A stretch of 45,996 bases of DNA. It comes from Betaproteobacteria bacterium. Its GTDB lineage: Bacteria; Pseudomonadota; Gammaproteobacteria; Burkholderiales; Rhodocyclaceae. How positions within the stretch are numbered: position 1 is the first letter of the stretch; each line of letters starts with the position of its first letter. The notes beneath the pieces were generated by a model. The model saw only the letters and a program-made list of their open reading frames with translations, did not search any database and was not told the origin of the DNA. Below, piece after piece: positions 1-10,069 of the stretch. Location of the stretch: NCBI GenBank assembly GCA_016234745.1, contig JACRAR010000070.1, positions 1-45,996 on the forward strand, written 5' to 3'. The position numbers were made by a program, and so were the translations under genes.

Positions 1-88
1 GAGCCGTAGGCGAGTTTGCGAGGCCGGCCGGGCTGGTGGTCTGGAGCGAGGGAAGCCGAAGGCCGGGGCAGCGGGGAGCGCTTCTTTG

Positions 89-118
89 GTTCCTTTCTTG
101 TCGCAACAAGAAAGGAAC
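89..118. repeat. Perfect 13-bp inverted repeat (hairpin)
   Basis: Bases 89-101 and 106-118 are exact reverse complements around a 4-base loop (CGCA). There is no T-run on either side, so a classical intrinsic terminator is not evident. It lies 33 bases beyond the displaced gatB 3' end (151-264). Similar hairpins with rich flanks occur as interspersed repeats in betaproteobacteria, from general recollection; I could not check copy number. Confidence 0.6.
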
Positions 119-150
119 TCGTCCGCCGGGACGAGACCCGGCATGGCTTC

Positions 151-264
151 TTACCCTGCGAGTTTCTTCCGCAACAATTCATTCACCTGCTGCGGATTGG
201 CCTTGCCCTTGGTCGCCTTCATCGCCTGACCGACCAGCGCATTGAAGGCCTTCTCCTTGCCGGC
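151..264 (-). repeat. Displaced copy of the gatB 3' end
   Basis: This 114-bp stretch encodes the last 37 codons of GatB plus a TAA stop (151-153), read on the minus strand. Against the real gatB end at 1048-1161 I count about 11 differences in 114 bases. Eight of them fall in the last 30 bases of the gene, and only one changes an amino acid (Ala for Thr before the final Gly). Upstream of base 264 the similarity stops abruptly. Divergence at mostly silent positions suggests that one copy came from a different gatB allele, not from a recent local duplication. Confidence 0.85.
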
Positions 265-292
265 GGCGTGTTGACGATGGTGCTGACGGCAA

Positions 293-502
293 TCAGGTAT
301 GGGAAGGCGGAGTGGCTGCATCGTCCGCTTTGTGCTGAGCGCGGGAGTCATCGGTGACCGTGAAGCCCAATGACCGGCAATGCGCCTCGGCTGCCTTGGA
401 GTAAGCGGCTAGGTCGTTATGAAATTCGCTGGCGATACGCTCGCGCATGGCGTGAATCTCCGCAACAATAGGGTCGTGCCAAATGGCATGAGGCGTATTC
501 AC
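293..502 (-). CDS. Small antitoxin-like protein, partner of the PIN toxin
   Basis: The 69-residue protein carries the segment [20 protein letters not shown] near its N-terminus. That is the signature of small proteins repeatedly encoded next to VapC-like PIN toxins of the type found just upstream. Its start (ATG at 500-502) overlaps the toxin stop by 4 bases, so the two are translationally coupled with the toxin first. The N-terminal half is helical and charged; the C-terminal part is hydrophilic and looks unstructured. The antitoxin role is inferred from family context. No DNA-binding domain is recognisable, so autoregulation cannot be claimed. Confidence 0.6.
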   Translation of the reverse strand: MNTPHAIWHDPIVAEIHAMRERIASEFHNDLAAYSKAAEAHCRSLGFTVTDDSRAQHKADDAATPPSHT

Positions 503-978
503 GGTGAAACCTCCATGAGTTCAAAAGGCGTTACCAATTCAGGTAGAGTATAACCACGGGCGGCACACAAGCCCCGCATTACCGGCAAGCGTGCCGGATT
601 AGCAATGTGAGCGCAGTTCCATGTCAGCAGCACGTCGATATCGTGAAATGCGGCGCATGCGATGTGCAGTGCATCGATCCGCGCATTGGCGGGGAGACCC
701 CCACCCATCACCAAGAATTCCGCCAGTTCTGGAATTTCAGGAGAGACCGGTAATATCGGAATGGCACGCAATGCAGCAAGGCGCTCCTCGGCGGCGGCCG
801 GATCGCCGTTGCTCACCTCTTCAATGACGTATGTCGAAATGAATGACGAATCGACTGACCGACCGGCGTCCCACCACAGCCGGGTGATTTGTTGACAAGC
901 CGAAATGATCGCATCTTGGCTGGAGCGAGCGGTCAAATAGCTGATGACGGATGTTTCGATATATACCGTGCGTTTCAT
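499..978 (-). CDS. PIN-domain toxin, VapC-like
   Basis: A 159-residue single-domain PIN protein, probably a metal-dependent endoribonuclease toxin. The start is set at the ATG at 978, giving the typical N-terminus MKRTVYIETSVISYL; an in-frame ATG ten codons earlier is possible. The first acidic residue is Glu in YIETS where most VapC proteins have Asp, which is usual for this subfamily. The second acidic cluster is in ARIDALHIACAA and the last near VLLTWNCAHIAN, both typical. The gene overlaps the small partner gene at 293-502. The pair sits between two copies of the gatB 3' end, which marks it as an acquired cassette. Target RNA is unknown. Confidence 0.8.
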   Translation of the reverse strand: MKRTVYIETSVISYLTARSSQDAIISACQQITRLWWDAGRSVDSSFISTYVIEEVSNGDPAAAEERLAALRAIPILPVSPEIPELAEFLVMGGGLPANARIDALHIACAAFHDIDVLLTWNCAHIANPARLPVMRGLCAARGYTLPELVTPFELMEVSP

Positions 979-1047
979 GCTTTCATGACCTGACTTGGAA
1001 CACCGCATTCTGCCCCATATTCTTCCAAGACAGTATTACCTTGTTTG

Positions 1048-1161
1048 CTATCCGGTCAGCTTCTTGCGCAGCAATTCATTCACCTGCTGCGGATTGGCCT
1101 TGCCCTTGGTGGCTTTCATCGCCTGACCGACCAGCGCATTGAAGGCTTTCTCCTTGCCGGC
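1048..1161 (-). repeat. gatB 3' end, gene-attached copy of the duplicated segment
   Basis: The last 37 codons of the intact gatB with stop TAG (1048-1050). It is the counterpart of the displaced copy at 151-264. The two copies form direct repeats on either side of the toxin-antitoxin pair, so the inserted unit is about 0.9 kb. Confidence 0.85.
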
Positions 1162-2505
1162 ACGGAATTCCTCGACCGATTTCGGGTTGGCGGCGAGCAC
1201 TTCGTCGATGAGTTTTTCGATGGCGCCGCTGTCGGTGATCTGCTTGAGTCCCTTGGCCTCGATCACGGCATCGGCATTGCTGCCTTCGCCATTCCAGAGC
1301 GCATCGAAGACATCCTTGCCGAGTTTGTTGGAGATGGTGTTGTCGGCGATGCGCAGAACCAATCCGGCGAGTTGCGTCGCCGATACCGGCGCTTCGCCGA
1401 TCTCCCTGCCGTCCTTGTTGAGCCGCGCGGCGAGATCGCCCATGATCCAGTTGGCGCAGGTTTTGGAATTTGCCTTGCCGGCGGCGGCGAGGCAGTCCTC
1501 GAAATATTGCGCGATCTCGCGGCTGGCGGTCAGTGCCACGGCATCGTAGGCGGAGAGGCCGTAGTCGCGCTCGAAGCGGGCGCGCATCTCGCCTGGCAGT
1601 TCGGGCATGGCGGTCTTGACCGAGGCGATCCAGGTCGGCGCGATTTCCAGCGGCAACAGGTCGGGATCGGGGAAGTAGCGGTAGTCCTGCGCATCTTCCT
1701 TGCTGCGCATGCTGCGGGTCTGGCCGGTGGCCGGATCGAACAGGACGGTGGCCTGGTGGATGCTGCCGCCGTCTTCGAGCGTCTCGATCTGCCATTTGAC
1801 TTCGTATTCGATCGCTTGCTGTAGGAAGCGGAAAGAGTTGAGGTTCTTGATTTCGCGCCGCGTACCGAGCGGCTCGCCGGGGCGGCGCACCGAGACATTG
1901 GCATCACAGCGGAAGGAACCCTCCTGCATGTTGCCGTCGCAGATGCCAACCCAGCGCACCAGCGCGTGCAGTGCCTTGGCATAGGCAACAGCCTCTGCGG
2001 CCGAGCACATGTCGGGTTCGGTGACGATTTCCAGGAGCGGCGTGCCGGCACGGTTGAGGTCGATGCCGGTCTTGCCGTGGAAATCTTCATGCAGGGATTT
2101 GCCGGCGTCCTCTTCGAGATGGGCGCGTGTCAGATGCACGGTTTTTTCATAGGCTTGCGTGCCGGGTTTGCCAGTTGCGACGAGGATGGTCAGCTCGCCA
2201 CCCTTGACCACCGGCAGTTCGAACTGGCTGATCTGGTAACCCTTGGGCAGGTCCGGGTAGAAATAATTCTTGCGCGCGAAGACGGAGCGTGGCGCGATTT
2301 CGGCGCCGATCGCCAGGCCGAACCTGATCGCGCACTCGACCGCCGCCTTGTTGAGCACCGGCAGCACGCCGGGCAGCGCCAGATCGACGGCACAGGCCTG
2401 GACGTTGGGTGTGGCGCCGAACGCGATCGACGCGCCGGAGAAGATCTTCGAATTGGTGCGCAGCTGGGCATGGGTCTCCAGGCCGATAACGATTTCCCAC
2501 GTCAT
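1048..2505 (-). CDS. gatB: Aspartyl/glutamyl-tRNA amidotransferase subunit B
   Basis: GatB (485 residues) binds mischarged Glu-tRNA(Gln) or Asp-tRNA(Asn) and phosphorylates the acyl group; ammonia arrives from GatA. The start is the ATG at 2505 ([15 protein letters not shown]), preceded by an AGGTGG ribosome-binding site. A longer reading frame upstream has no family similarity. The GatB cradle motifs are visible, including [21 protein letters not shown] and [10 protein letters not shown]. The C-terminal YqeY-like tail ends in [13 protein letters not shown]. Length is normal. The last 37 codons are duplicated downstream beyond a toxin-antitoxin insertion, so the present 3' end may be a replacement brought by the insert. 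It lies 142 bp downstream of gatA. Confidence 0.97.
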   Translation of the reverse strand: MTWEIVIGLETHAQLRTNSKIFSGASIAFGATPNVQACAVDLALPGVLPVLNKAAVECAIRFGLAIGAEIAPRSVFARKNYFYPDLPKGYQISQFELPVVKGGELTILVATGKPGTQAYEKTVHLTRAHLEEDAGKSLHEDFHGKTGIDLNRAGTPLLEIVTEPDMCSAAEAVAYAKALHALVRWVGICDGNMQEGSFRCDANVSVRRPGEPLGTRREIKNLNSFRFLQQAIEYEVKWQIETLEDGGSIHQATVLFDPATGQTRSMRSKEDAQDYRYFPDPDLLPLEIAPTWIASVKTAMPELPGEMRARFERDYGLSAYDAVALTASREIAQYFEDCLAAAGKANSKTCANWIMGDLAARLNKDGREIGEAPVSATQLAGLVLRIADNTISNKLGKDVFDALWNGEGSNADAVIEAKGLKQITDSGAIEKLIDEVLAANPKSVEEFRAGKEKAFNALVGQAMKATKGKANPQQVNELLRKKLTG

Positions 2506-2647
2506 TTCGCCACCTCTGCAGGGCCGCCCCTGGGGGCCGCACCTGTTTCTAGGCTCCAAAGAGGTGGCAAGTCAACAAACCGGAAGCCGCGCAGCGGCTG
2601 AACCATAGTCACCTCTGCCCACGGGGCGGGGGTCGGGGGGTGGGTTG
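2506..2647. other. gatA-gatB spacer with GC-rich palindromes
   Basis: The 142-bp gap between two genes normally only a few bases apart holds short GC palindromes (around 2518-2545 and 2583-2602) and a G-run segment at 2619-2645. The G-run is similar in style to the C-run sequence at 10076-10096 within the rlpA leader. It may be a small interspersed repeat. No promoter was recognised. Confidence 0.4.
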
Positions 2648-4120
2648 TCATATGGAGAGACCCTCCGGCGTGCGCAAATGCCAGTCGGTGGCTTGCTGGT
2701 AGCGATGCGCGAGGTTGAGCATGCGCGCTTCGTCGAAATAGTTGCCGAGCAGCTGCAATCCCACCGGCATGCTGCCGGCGCCGAAGCCGCAGGGCAGGGA
2801 GATGCCGGGCAGGCCGGCGAGGTTGGCCGAGGTGGTGTAGATGTCGGACAGGTACATCTGCACCGGGTCGTCGCTCTTGGCGCCGATCTCGAAGGCGACG
2901 CCGGGCGTGGTCGGACTGGCGATGACATCGCACTGCCGGAAGGCGGCGCGGAAATCGTCGGCAATCAGGCGGCGGATTTTCTGCGCCTGCAGGTAATAGG
3001 CATCGTAGTAGCCGTGCGAGAGCACATAGGTGCCGATCAGGATGCGCCGCTTCACTTCCGCACCGAAGCCCTGGGCGCGCGTCTTGCAATACATGTCGGA
3101 GAGATCGGTGTAATCCGGGGCGCGGTAGCCGTAGCGCACGCCGTCGAAGCGCGACAGGTTGGAACTGGCTTCGGCCGGAGCGATGACGTAGTAGGCGGGT
3201 ACCGAGAGCCCCGAGTTGGGCAGGCTGATCTCGACGGTCTGCGCGCCGAGCTTGCGGTATTCGGCCAGCGCGGCAGCGACGGCGGCGCGCACGTCGTCGG
3301 ACATGCCCTGGGCGAAAAATTCCTTGGGCAGGCCGATGCGGATGCCGGTCAGCGGCTGTTCCAGGTTGCGGCAGTAATCTTCGGCCGGACGCGCGAGCGA
3401 GGTCGAATCGCGCGCGTCGAAACCGGCCATGGCGTTGAGCAGCAGCGCGCAATCCTGCGCCGACTTGGCCAGCGGTCCGCCCTGGTCGAGCGAGGAGGCG
3501 TAGGCGATCATGCCGTAGCGTGAAACCACGCCGTAGGTCGGCTTGATCCCGGTCAGGCCGCACAGCGCGGCCGGCTGGCGGATCGAACCGCCTGTATCGG
3601 TGCCGACGGCCGCCGGCGCCAGGCGCGCGGCGATCGCCACCGCCGAGCCGCCCGAGGATCCGCCCGCGACGCGCCGGGTGTCCCAGGGATTCCTGGCGGG
3701 GCCGTAGAAAGAGTTTTCGGTGGAGGAACCCATCGCGAACTCGTCCATGTTGCATTTGCCCAGCGTGACCATGCCGGCTTTCTTGAACTGCTCGACCACA
3801 TGCGCATCGTAGGGGCTGACGAAATTGGCCAGCATTTTCGAGCCGCAGGTGGTCAGCCAGCCTTGCATGCAGAAGATGTCCTTGTAGGCCAGCGGGATCC
3901 CCAGCAGAGGACCGGTCTCGCCGGAAGCCAGGCGCGCATCGGCGGCGCGCGCTTCGGCCAACGTCGCGGTGCGGTCCAGCGTGATGAAGGCGTTGAGTAG
4001 CGGGTTGAGCTTCTCGCAACGATCAAGGAACAGCGTGGTCAGCTCGACGCTGGAGATGGTCTTGGAGGCGAGGGCGCCCGCCAGTTCGGTGAGACTGGCC
4101 TGGGTCGGTTGCAGATTCAT
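2648..4120 (-). CDS. gatA: Aspartyl/glutamyl-tRNA amidotransferase subunit A
   Basis: GatA (490 residues) is the amidase-signature subunit that hydrolyses glutamine and channels ammonia to GatB. The Ser-cisSer-Lys triad is visible as Lys80 (in LAYKDIF), Ser155 (in GGSSGGSA) and Ser179 (in DTGGSIRQP), close to the positions in characterised GatA proteins. The sequence is full length. It overlaps gatC by 4 bases (4117-4120), so the two are translationally coupled. Confidence 0.97.
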   Translation of the reverse strand: MNLQPTQASLTELAGALASKTISSVELTTLFLDRCEKLNPLLNAFITLDRTATLAEARAADARLASGETGPLLGIPLAYKDIFCMQGWLTTCGSKMLANFVSPYDAHVVEQFKKAGMVTLGKCNMDEFAMGSSTENSFYGPARNPWDTRRVAGGSSGGSAVAIAARLAPAAVGTDTGGSIRQPAALCGLTGIKPTYGVVSRYGMIAYASSLDQGGPLAKSAQDCALLLNAMAGFDARDSTSLARPAEDYCRNLEQPLTGIRIGLPKEFFAQGMSDDVRAAVAAALAEYRKLGAQTVEISLPNSGLSVPAYYVIAPAEASSNLSRFDGVRYGYRAPDYTDLSDMYCKTRAQGFGAEVKRRILIGTYVLSHGYYDAYYLQAQKIRRLIADDFRAAFRQCDVIASPTTPGVAFEIGAKSDDPVQMYLSDIYTTSANLAGLPGISLPCGFGAGSMPVGLQLLGNYFDEARMLNLAHRYQQATDWHLRTPEGLSI

Positions 4121-4404
4121 TCAATGACTCGGGGAACGAGATAGAGGCCGGCTTCGGTTTCCGGGGCGACCGCCTGGAATGCAGCGCGCTGATCCCGTTC
4201 GGTGACGCAATCCTCGCGCAGGCGCTGGAAAACCTCCTGTGCGTGTGCCATTGGCTCGATGCCCGCGGTATCGATGGATTGCAGCTGCTCGATGAGCCCC
4301 AGGATGCCGTTGAGGACTTCGCTGGTTTGGGCTGCCTCGGCGGGGGAAATTTCGATGTTGGCAAGACGCGCGATGCGCCCGACCTGTTCAAGATTTATGG
4401 ACAT
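4117..4404 (-). CDS. gatC: Aspartyl/glutamyl-tRNA amidotransferase subunit C
   Basis: GatC (95 residues) wraps around the GatA-GatB interface and stabilises the complex. The N-terminal helix with [13 protein letters not shown] and the C-terminal [12 protein letters not shown] are diagnostic. First gene of the minus-strand gatCAB operon, divergent from mreB across a 119-bp spacer. Confidence 0.95.
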   Translation of the reverse strand: MSINLEQVGRIARLANIEISPAEAAQTSEVLNGILGLIEQLQSIDTAGIEPMAHAQEVFQRLREDCVTERDQRAAFQAVAPETEAGLYLVPRVIE

Positions 4405-5567
<1,163 letters not shown>

Positions 5568-5577
5568 GCCTGTCCCC

Positions 5578-5632
5578 ATTTAGGGTAGCGCGTGGGGCTG
5601 CGCATGAGGTGTGGCACCCCAAATCCCTAAAT
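5578..5632 (+). promoter_or_regulatory. Stem-loop between mreB and mreC
   Basis: ATTTAGGG (5578-5585) pairs exactly with CCCTAAAT (5625-5632), enclosing a further GC-rich segment with smaller pairings. It lies between the mreB stop and the mreC start. No T-run follows, so it is more likely an mRNA-processing or expression-tuning element than a full terminator. Function is inference. Confidence 0.35.
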
Positions 5633-5658
5633 CCATTGGAGCAGGCGGTCCAACCTTG

Positions 5659-6567
5659 ATGTCAGTTGTCGGCCACCAGCCGCCTCCGTTTTTTCACCGC
5701 GGCCCGGCACCACTTGCCCGGCTGCTGTTTTTCGTCGCCTTGTCCCTGCTGCTGCTGGTGCTCGACTTGCGCTTCCACACACTCGAACTGGCACGCCAGG
5801 TTGTGGCAGTGGTGACTTACCCGCTGCAGCGGCTGGCCTCCGCGCCGCTCGAAGGCCACGAGCGCTGGAACACCTACCTGTCCAGTTTCACTGCGCTGGA
5901 AAAGGAAAACGCAGCGCTGCGCCATCAGCAACTGGTGACAGCCAACCTGCTGCTGCGGCAGGAGCATCTGGAACTCGAGAACCAGCGCCTGCGCGCGCTG
6001 CTCGACATGAAGTCGCGCCAGCCCGTGAGCAGCCAGGTGGCTGAAATTCTCTACTCGGCGCGCGATCCCTTTGCCCGTCGGGTGATCCTCGACAAGGGCG
6101 CACAGCACCACATCAGTCCGGGGCAGGTGGTGATCGACGAACTCGGCGTGATCGGCCAGATCACCCGCGTGTTTCCCCTGCTCGCCGAAGTGACCTTGAT
6201 CACCGACAAGGATCAGGCGATACCGGTGCAGATCGTGCGCAACGGTCTGCGCTCGGTGCTGTTCGGCGCCGGCGCCGGCAATCTCGAGTTGCGTTTTCTC
6301 GCGGCCAACGCCGATGTCCAGGTTGGCGACGTACTCGTGACCTCGGGCCTCGACGATGTATACCTGCCCGGCTTGCCCGTGGCCAAGGTGGTGCGCGTCG
6401 ATCGCGACACCACCTACGCCTTTGCCCGGATTCTCTGCGAGCCGATTCCCGGTGTCGAGCGCCATGGCCAGGTGCTGGTGCTGGGGCGGCGCGAAGCTTT
6501 GCCGCCGGCGCCGCAGGAGCCGGAAGTCAAGGAAAAGCCCAGCAAGGGCAGGAAGGCTTCCAAATGA
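5659..6567 (+). CDS. mreC: Rod shape-determining protein MreC
   Basis: MreC (302 residues) is the periplasmic scaffold linking MreB and MreD to PBP2. The start is the ATG at 5659 (MSVVGHQPPPFFHRG); a GTG 16 codons earlier is less likely. One transmembrane helix (about residues 20-38, LLFFVALSLLLLVLDL) is followed by a coiled coil (about 70-105) and the beta-barrel domain. The C-terminal tail is rich in Pro, Glu and Lys. Its stop overlaps the mreD start by 4 bases. Confidence 0.95.
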   Translation: MSVVGHQPPPFFHRGPAPLARLLFFVALSLLLLVLDLRFHTLELARQVVAVVTYPLQRLASAPLEGHERWNTYLSSFTALEKENAALRHQQLVTANLLLRQEHLELENQRLRALLDMKSRQPVSSQVAEILYSARDPFARRVILDKGAQHHISPGQVVIDELGVIGQITRVFPLLAEVTLITDKDQAIPVQIVRNGLRSVLFGAGAGNLELRFLAANADVQVGDVLVTSGLDDVYLPGLPVAKVVRVDRDTTYAFARILCEPIPGVERHGQVLVLGRREALPPAPQEPEVKEKPSKGRKASK

Positions 6568-7088
6568 TGCAGCCGATGCATGGTTCGAAGCGCATCCTGC
6601 GCCCGGTGCGCGACTGGTTTGTCTGGGCGACGCTGCTGCTGGCGGTATTTCTCAACATGATCCCGTTCGGGCGTCTGTACGGGGTTCCCGACTGGGTGGC
6701 GCTGACCCTGACTTTCTGGTGCATCCGCGAACCTTTCAAGGTCGGCATGGGCGCGGCATTCCTGTTCGGCATCGTGATGGATGTGAGTTTCGCCGGCGTC
6801 ATGGGCCAGCATTCGCTCGCCTATGTCCTGCTGGCATTTACCGCAAGCGGGCTGGCGCGGCGCATTCTGCAGTTCCCGCTGCTGCAGCAGGCGCTGCAAA
6901 TTCTGCCCTTGCTGCTGGGCACGCAGGTGGTCATGCTCGCCGCGCGCATGAGTGTCGGCTCCGAATTTCCCGGCTCGCTGTATTTTCTCGAGAGTTTTAC
7001 CGCTGCACTGCTTTGGTATCCCCTGACCTATCTGCTGCTGCTGCCGCAATACCAGCCGATGGAAAAGGACGAGAACCGTCCAATCTAA
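6564..7088 (+). CDS. mreD: Rod shape-determining membrane protein MreD
   Basis: MreD (174 residues) is a small multi-pass inner-membrane protein of the elongasome. About five hydrophobic segments are visible, and the family pattern FWCIREPFKVGMGAAFLFG followed by GIVMDV is present. It overlaps mreC and ends 4 bases before mrdA, which places it inside the operon. Confidence 0.93.
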   Translation: MMQPMHGSKRILRPVRDWFVWATLLLAVFLNMIPFGRLYGVPDWVALTLTFWCIREPFKVGMGAAFLFGIVMDVSFAGVMGQHSLAYVLLAFTASGLARRILQFPLLQQALQILPLLLGTQVVMLAARMSVGSEFPGSLYFLESFTAALLWYPLTYLLLLPQYQPMEKDENRPI

Positions 7089-7092
7089 ATCG

Positions 7093-8979
7093 ATGGAATT
7101 CAAGAATCCAGAGCAGGAAATTGAAGGCTTCCAACATCGCCTGGCGTTTGCCGGCGGCTTTGTCTTGCTGGCTTTCTTCCTGCTGTTTGCAAGGCTCTTC
7201 TGGCTGCAGGTGTTCCAGCATGAATATTATCGGACTCGCGCCGAAGACAACCGCATATCGCTGGTGCCGATCCTGCCCAACCGCGGCCTGATCCTGGATC
7301 GCAACGGGGTCGTCATGGCCCGCAATTATTCGGCATACACCCTGGAGATCACGCCGTCGCGCGCCGGCAATCTGGAAGCGGCGATCGACGGGTTGGCGCA
7401 GGTGATCGAGATCCAGCCGAAAGACCGCAAGCGCTTCCGGAAACTGCTGGATGAAAGCAAGAACTTCGAGTCGCTGCCGATCCGCACGCGGCTCTCCGAT
7501 GCGGAGGTGGCAAAATTCATCGCCCATCGCTACCGCTTCCCCGGCGTCGATATCAAGGCGCGGCTGTTCCGACAGTACCCCTACAACGAATCGGCCTCGC
7601 ATCTGCTCGGCTACATCGGCCGCATCAACGACAATGATCTCGACCGCATCGAGGAGAAGGATGCCGAACCGAACTATCGCGGCACCGAACATTTCGGCAA
7701 GACCGGCCTGGAACTCAAGTACGAATTCGATCTGCACGGCCAGACCGGTTTCGAGAAAGTCGAAATCGATGCCGGCGGGCGTGCCGTGCGGGTACTGTCG
7801 CGCATTCCGCCGGTGACCGGCAACAACCTCACCTTGACGGTCGATGCCAAGCTGCAGCAGATTGCCGAGCAGGCTTTCGGCGACCGGCGCGGCGCCTTGG
7901 TGGCGATCGAACCCGCGACGGGCGGAATACTCGCCCTGGTGTCGATGCCCGGTTACGATCCCAACCTGTTCGTCGATGGCATCGATCCGCAGAACTGGGA
8001 TGGCCTCAACAATTCGCCTGACAAGCCGATGGTGAATCGTGCACTGAACGGCGCCTATCCGCCCGGTTCCACCTTCAAGCCCTACATGGCCCTGGCGGCG
8101 CTCGAAATCGGCAAGCGCACGGCGCAGCAGACCATTTTCGATCCGGGTTCCTACAGCTTCGGCGGCCATGTCTTCCGCGACGACAAGAAGGGCGGCCATG
8201 GCACGGTGGACATGTACAAGTCGATCGTCCAGTCCTGCGATACCTACTACTACATGCTGTCTAACGACATGGGCATCGACAACATCGCCAATTTCATGCG
8301 CAAATTCGGCTTCGGGCAGAAAACCGGCGTCGACATCGAGGGCGAATCGGAAGGCGTGCTGCCCTCGCAGGAATGGAAGAAGAAGCATTTCAAAAAGCCT
8401 GAACAGCAGCGCTGGTATGCCGGCGAGACCATCAGCATCGGCATCGGCCAGGGCTACAATTCCTACACGCCGATTCAGCTGGCGCAGGCGATTGCAACGC
8501 TCGCCAACGACGGCGTGATGTTCCGGCCGCACATCGTCAAGTACATCACCGATACCCGCACCGGCAAGGCGCTGCCGATCGAGACCCAGCCGCTGCGCAC
8601 CATTTCGCTCAAGCCGCAGCATCTCGAAACCATCAAGCAGGCGTTGATCGGCGTGAACAAGGAGGGCACCGGTGCGCGCGCCTTTGCCGGTGCCGAATAT
8701 GTCTCGGCGGGCAAGACCGGCACGGCTCAGGTGTATAGCCTCAAAGGCGAGAAATACAGCGAGGGACATGTTGCCGAACGCATGCGCGATCATGCCCTGT
8801 TCATCGCTTTCGCACCGGCGGACCAGCCGAAGATCGCCCTGGCAGTCCTCGTCGAAAACGGCGGCTTCGGCGCCCAGGCCGCCGCGCCGATCGCGCGTCA
8901 GGTGCTCGATTACTATCTGCTCGGCAAGCAGCCCAAGTCGGCGGCACCGGCTGACAGCGCCGAGCCGGAGGAGGATTGA
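7093..8979 (+). CDS. mrdA: Peptidoglycan transpeptidase PBP2
   Basis: PBP2 (628 residues) is the class B penicillin-binding protein that cross-links new wall during elongation, paired with RodA. It has an N-terminal membrane anchor (about 21-40), a PBP dimer domain, and a transpeptidase domain with SxxK at Ser326-Thr-Phe-Lys329 (PPGSTFKP), SCD near residue 382 and KTG at 541-543 (SAGKTGTAQ). Tandem arrangement with rodA is universal in this group. The stop is 1 base before the rodA ATG. Confidence 0.97.
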   Translation: MEFKNPEQEIEGFQHRLAFAGGFVLLAFFLLFARLFWLQVFQHEYYRTRAEDNRISLVPILPNRGLILDRNGVVMARNYSAYTLEITPSRAGNLEAAIDGLAQVIEIQPKDRKRFRKLLDESKNFESLPIRTRLSDAEVAKFIAHRYRFPGVDIKARLFRQYPYNESASHLLGYIGRINDNDLDRIEEKDAEPNYRGTEHFGKTGLELKYEFDLHGQTGFEKVEIDAGGRAVRVLSRIPPVTGNNLTLTVDAKLQQIAEQAFGDRRGALVAIEPATGGILALVSMPGYDPNLFVDGIDPQNWDGLNNSPDKPMVNRALNGAYPPGSTFKPYMALAALEIGKRTAQQTIFDPGSYSFGGHVFRDDKKGGHGTVDMYKSIVQSCDTYYYMLSNDMGIDNIANFMRKFGFGQKTGVDIEGESEGVLPSQEWKKKHFKKPEQQRWYAGETISIGIGQGYNSYTPIQLAQAIATLANDGVMFRPHIVKYITDTRTGKALPIETQPLRTISLKPQHLETIKQALIGVNKEGTGARAFAGAEYVSAGKTGTAQVYSLKGEKYSEGHVAERMRDHALFIAFAPADQPKIALAVLVENGGFGAQAAAPIARQVLDYYLLGKQPKSAAPADSAEPEED

Positions 8980-8980
8980 G

Positions 8981-10069
8981 ATGCAGCTGCGGACCTTGTG
9001 GCAGAAACTCGCTGCGCCGATCGACCCGCCGCTGATGACGATGTCCCTGATTCTGCTTGGCTTCGCCCTGCTGGTCGTCAGCAGCGCTTCCGCCGAGCGG
9101 CTCGGCGCGCAATTCTTCAACATGCTCATCGCATTGCTGGTGATGCGCGTGACGGCGCAGATATCGCCGCAGAAGCTGATGTATTTCGCCTTGCCGGTGT
9201 TTGTCGGCGGTCTGCTGCTGCTGGTCGCGGTGGCGCTGTTCGGCGATGTGTCGAAAGGTGCGCGGCGCTGGCTGAACCTCGGTTTCATGCGCATCCAGCC
9301 TTCCGAGATCATGAAGATCGCCATGCCGCTGATGCTGGCCTGGTATTTCCAGCGCCATGAAACCTACCTGCGCTTGCGTGAATACGTGGTGGCGGCGCTG
9401 ATCCTGCTGCTGCCGGTGGGTCTCATCGCCAAGCAGCCCGACCTCGGCACGGCGATCCTGGTATTGGCTGCGGGCTTTTACGTGATTTTCCTGGCGGGCC
9501 TGTCATGGAAGGTGCTGGCCGGGCTGGTGGTGTCTGCGGTGGCCATGGCGCCGCTGGCCTGGAGCATGATGCGCGACTATCAGAAAAGCCGCATCCTGAC
9601 CCTGCTTGATCCCGAGGCCGATCCTCTCGGCAAGGGCTTCCACATCATCCAGTCGACCATCGCCATCGGCTCCGGCGGCATCCTCGGCAAAGGCTGGGGG
9701 CAGGGCACGCAGGCCCAGCTTGAATTCATCCCCGAGCGCCACACCGATTTCATTTTCGCGGTGCTCTCCGAGGAATTCGGCCTGATCGGCTCCACGCTGC
9801 TCCTGATTCTGTATGCCTTGCTGATCGGACGCGGCATGATGATCGCCGCCAATGCGCCGACGCTATTCACACGCTTGCTGGCCGGCAGCATCACGCTGAT
9901 ATTTTTTACTTACGCCTTTGTCAATATGGGCATGGTCAGCGGCATCCTCCCGGTAGTCGGCATTCCCCTGCCTTTCGTCAGTTATGGCGGCACTTCGCTG
10001 ACCACGCTGTTCCTCGGCATCGGCATCCTGATGAGCATCCACAAGCATCGGATGCTGGTGCAGAAGTGA
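8981..10069 (+). CDS. rodA: Peptidoglycan glycosyltransferase RodA
   Basis: RodA (362 residues) is a SEDS-family polytopic membrane glycosyltransferase that polymerises lipid II with PBP2. The start is the ATG at 8981, just after the mrdA stop and an AGGAGG site in the mrdA end. SEDS features include GARRWLNLGFMRIQPSEIMK, KQPDLGTAILV, and the C-terminal PLPFVSYGGTSL near residue 305. Family-typical length. Confidence 0.96.
   Translation: MQLRTLWQKLAAPIDPPLMTMSLILLGFALLVVSSASAERLGAQFFNMLIALLVMRVTAQISPQKLMYFALPVFVGGLLLLVAVALFGDVSKGARRWLNLGFMRIQPSEIMKIAMPLMLAWYFQRHETYLRLREYVVAALILLLPVGLIAKQPDLGTAILVLAAGFYVIFLAGLSWKVLAGLVVSAVAMAPLAWSMMRDYQKSRILTLLDPEADPLGKGFHIIQSTIAIGSGGILGKGWGQGTQAQLEFIPERHTDFIFAVLSEEFGLIGSTLLLILYALLIGRGMMIAANAPTLFTRLLAGSITLIFFTYAFVNMGMVSGILPVVGIPLPFVSYGGTSLTTLFLGIGILMSIHKHRMLVQK

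Noticed and set aside
151-351. Minus-strand open frame ending in the GatB C-terminus
   Set aside because: Only its last 37 codons resemble GatB; the start is unrelated sequence, so it is treated as a displaced gene end and not as a gene.
6997-9324. Long antisense open frame opposite mrdA and rodA
   Set aside because: It mirrors the codon phase of two clear genes in GC-rich DNA, shows low-complexity composition and has no recognisable motif.
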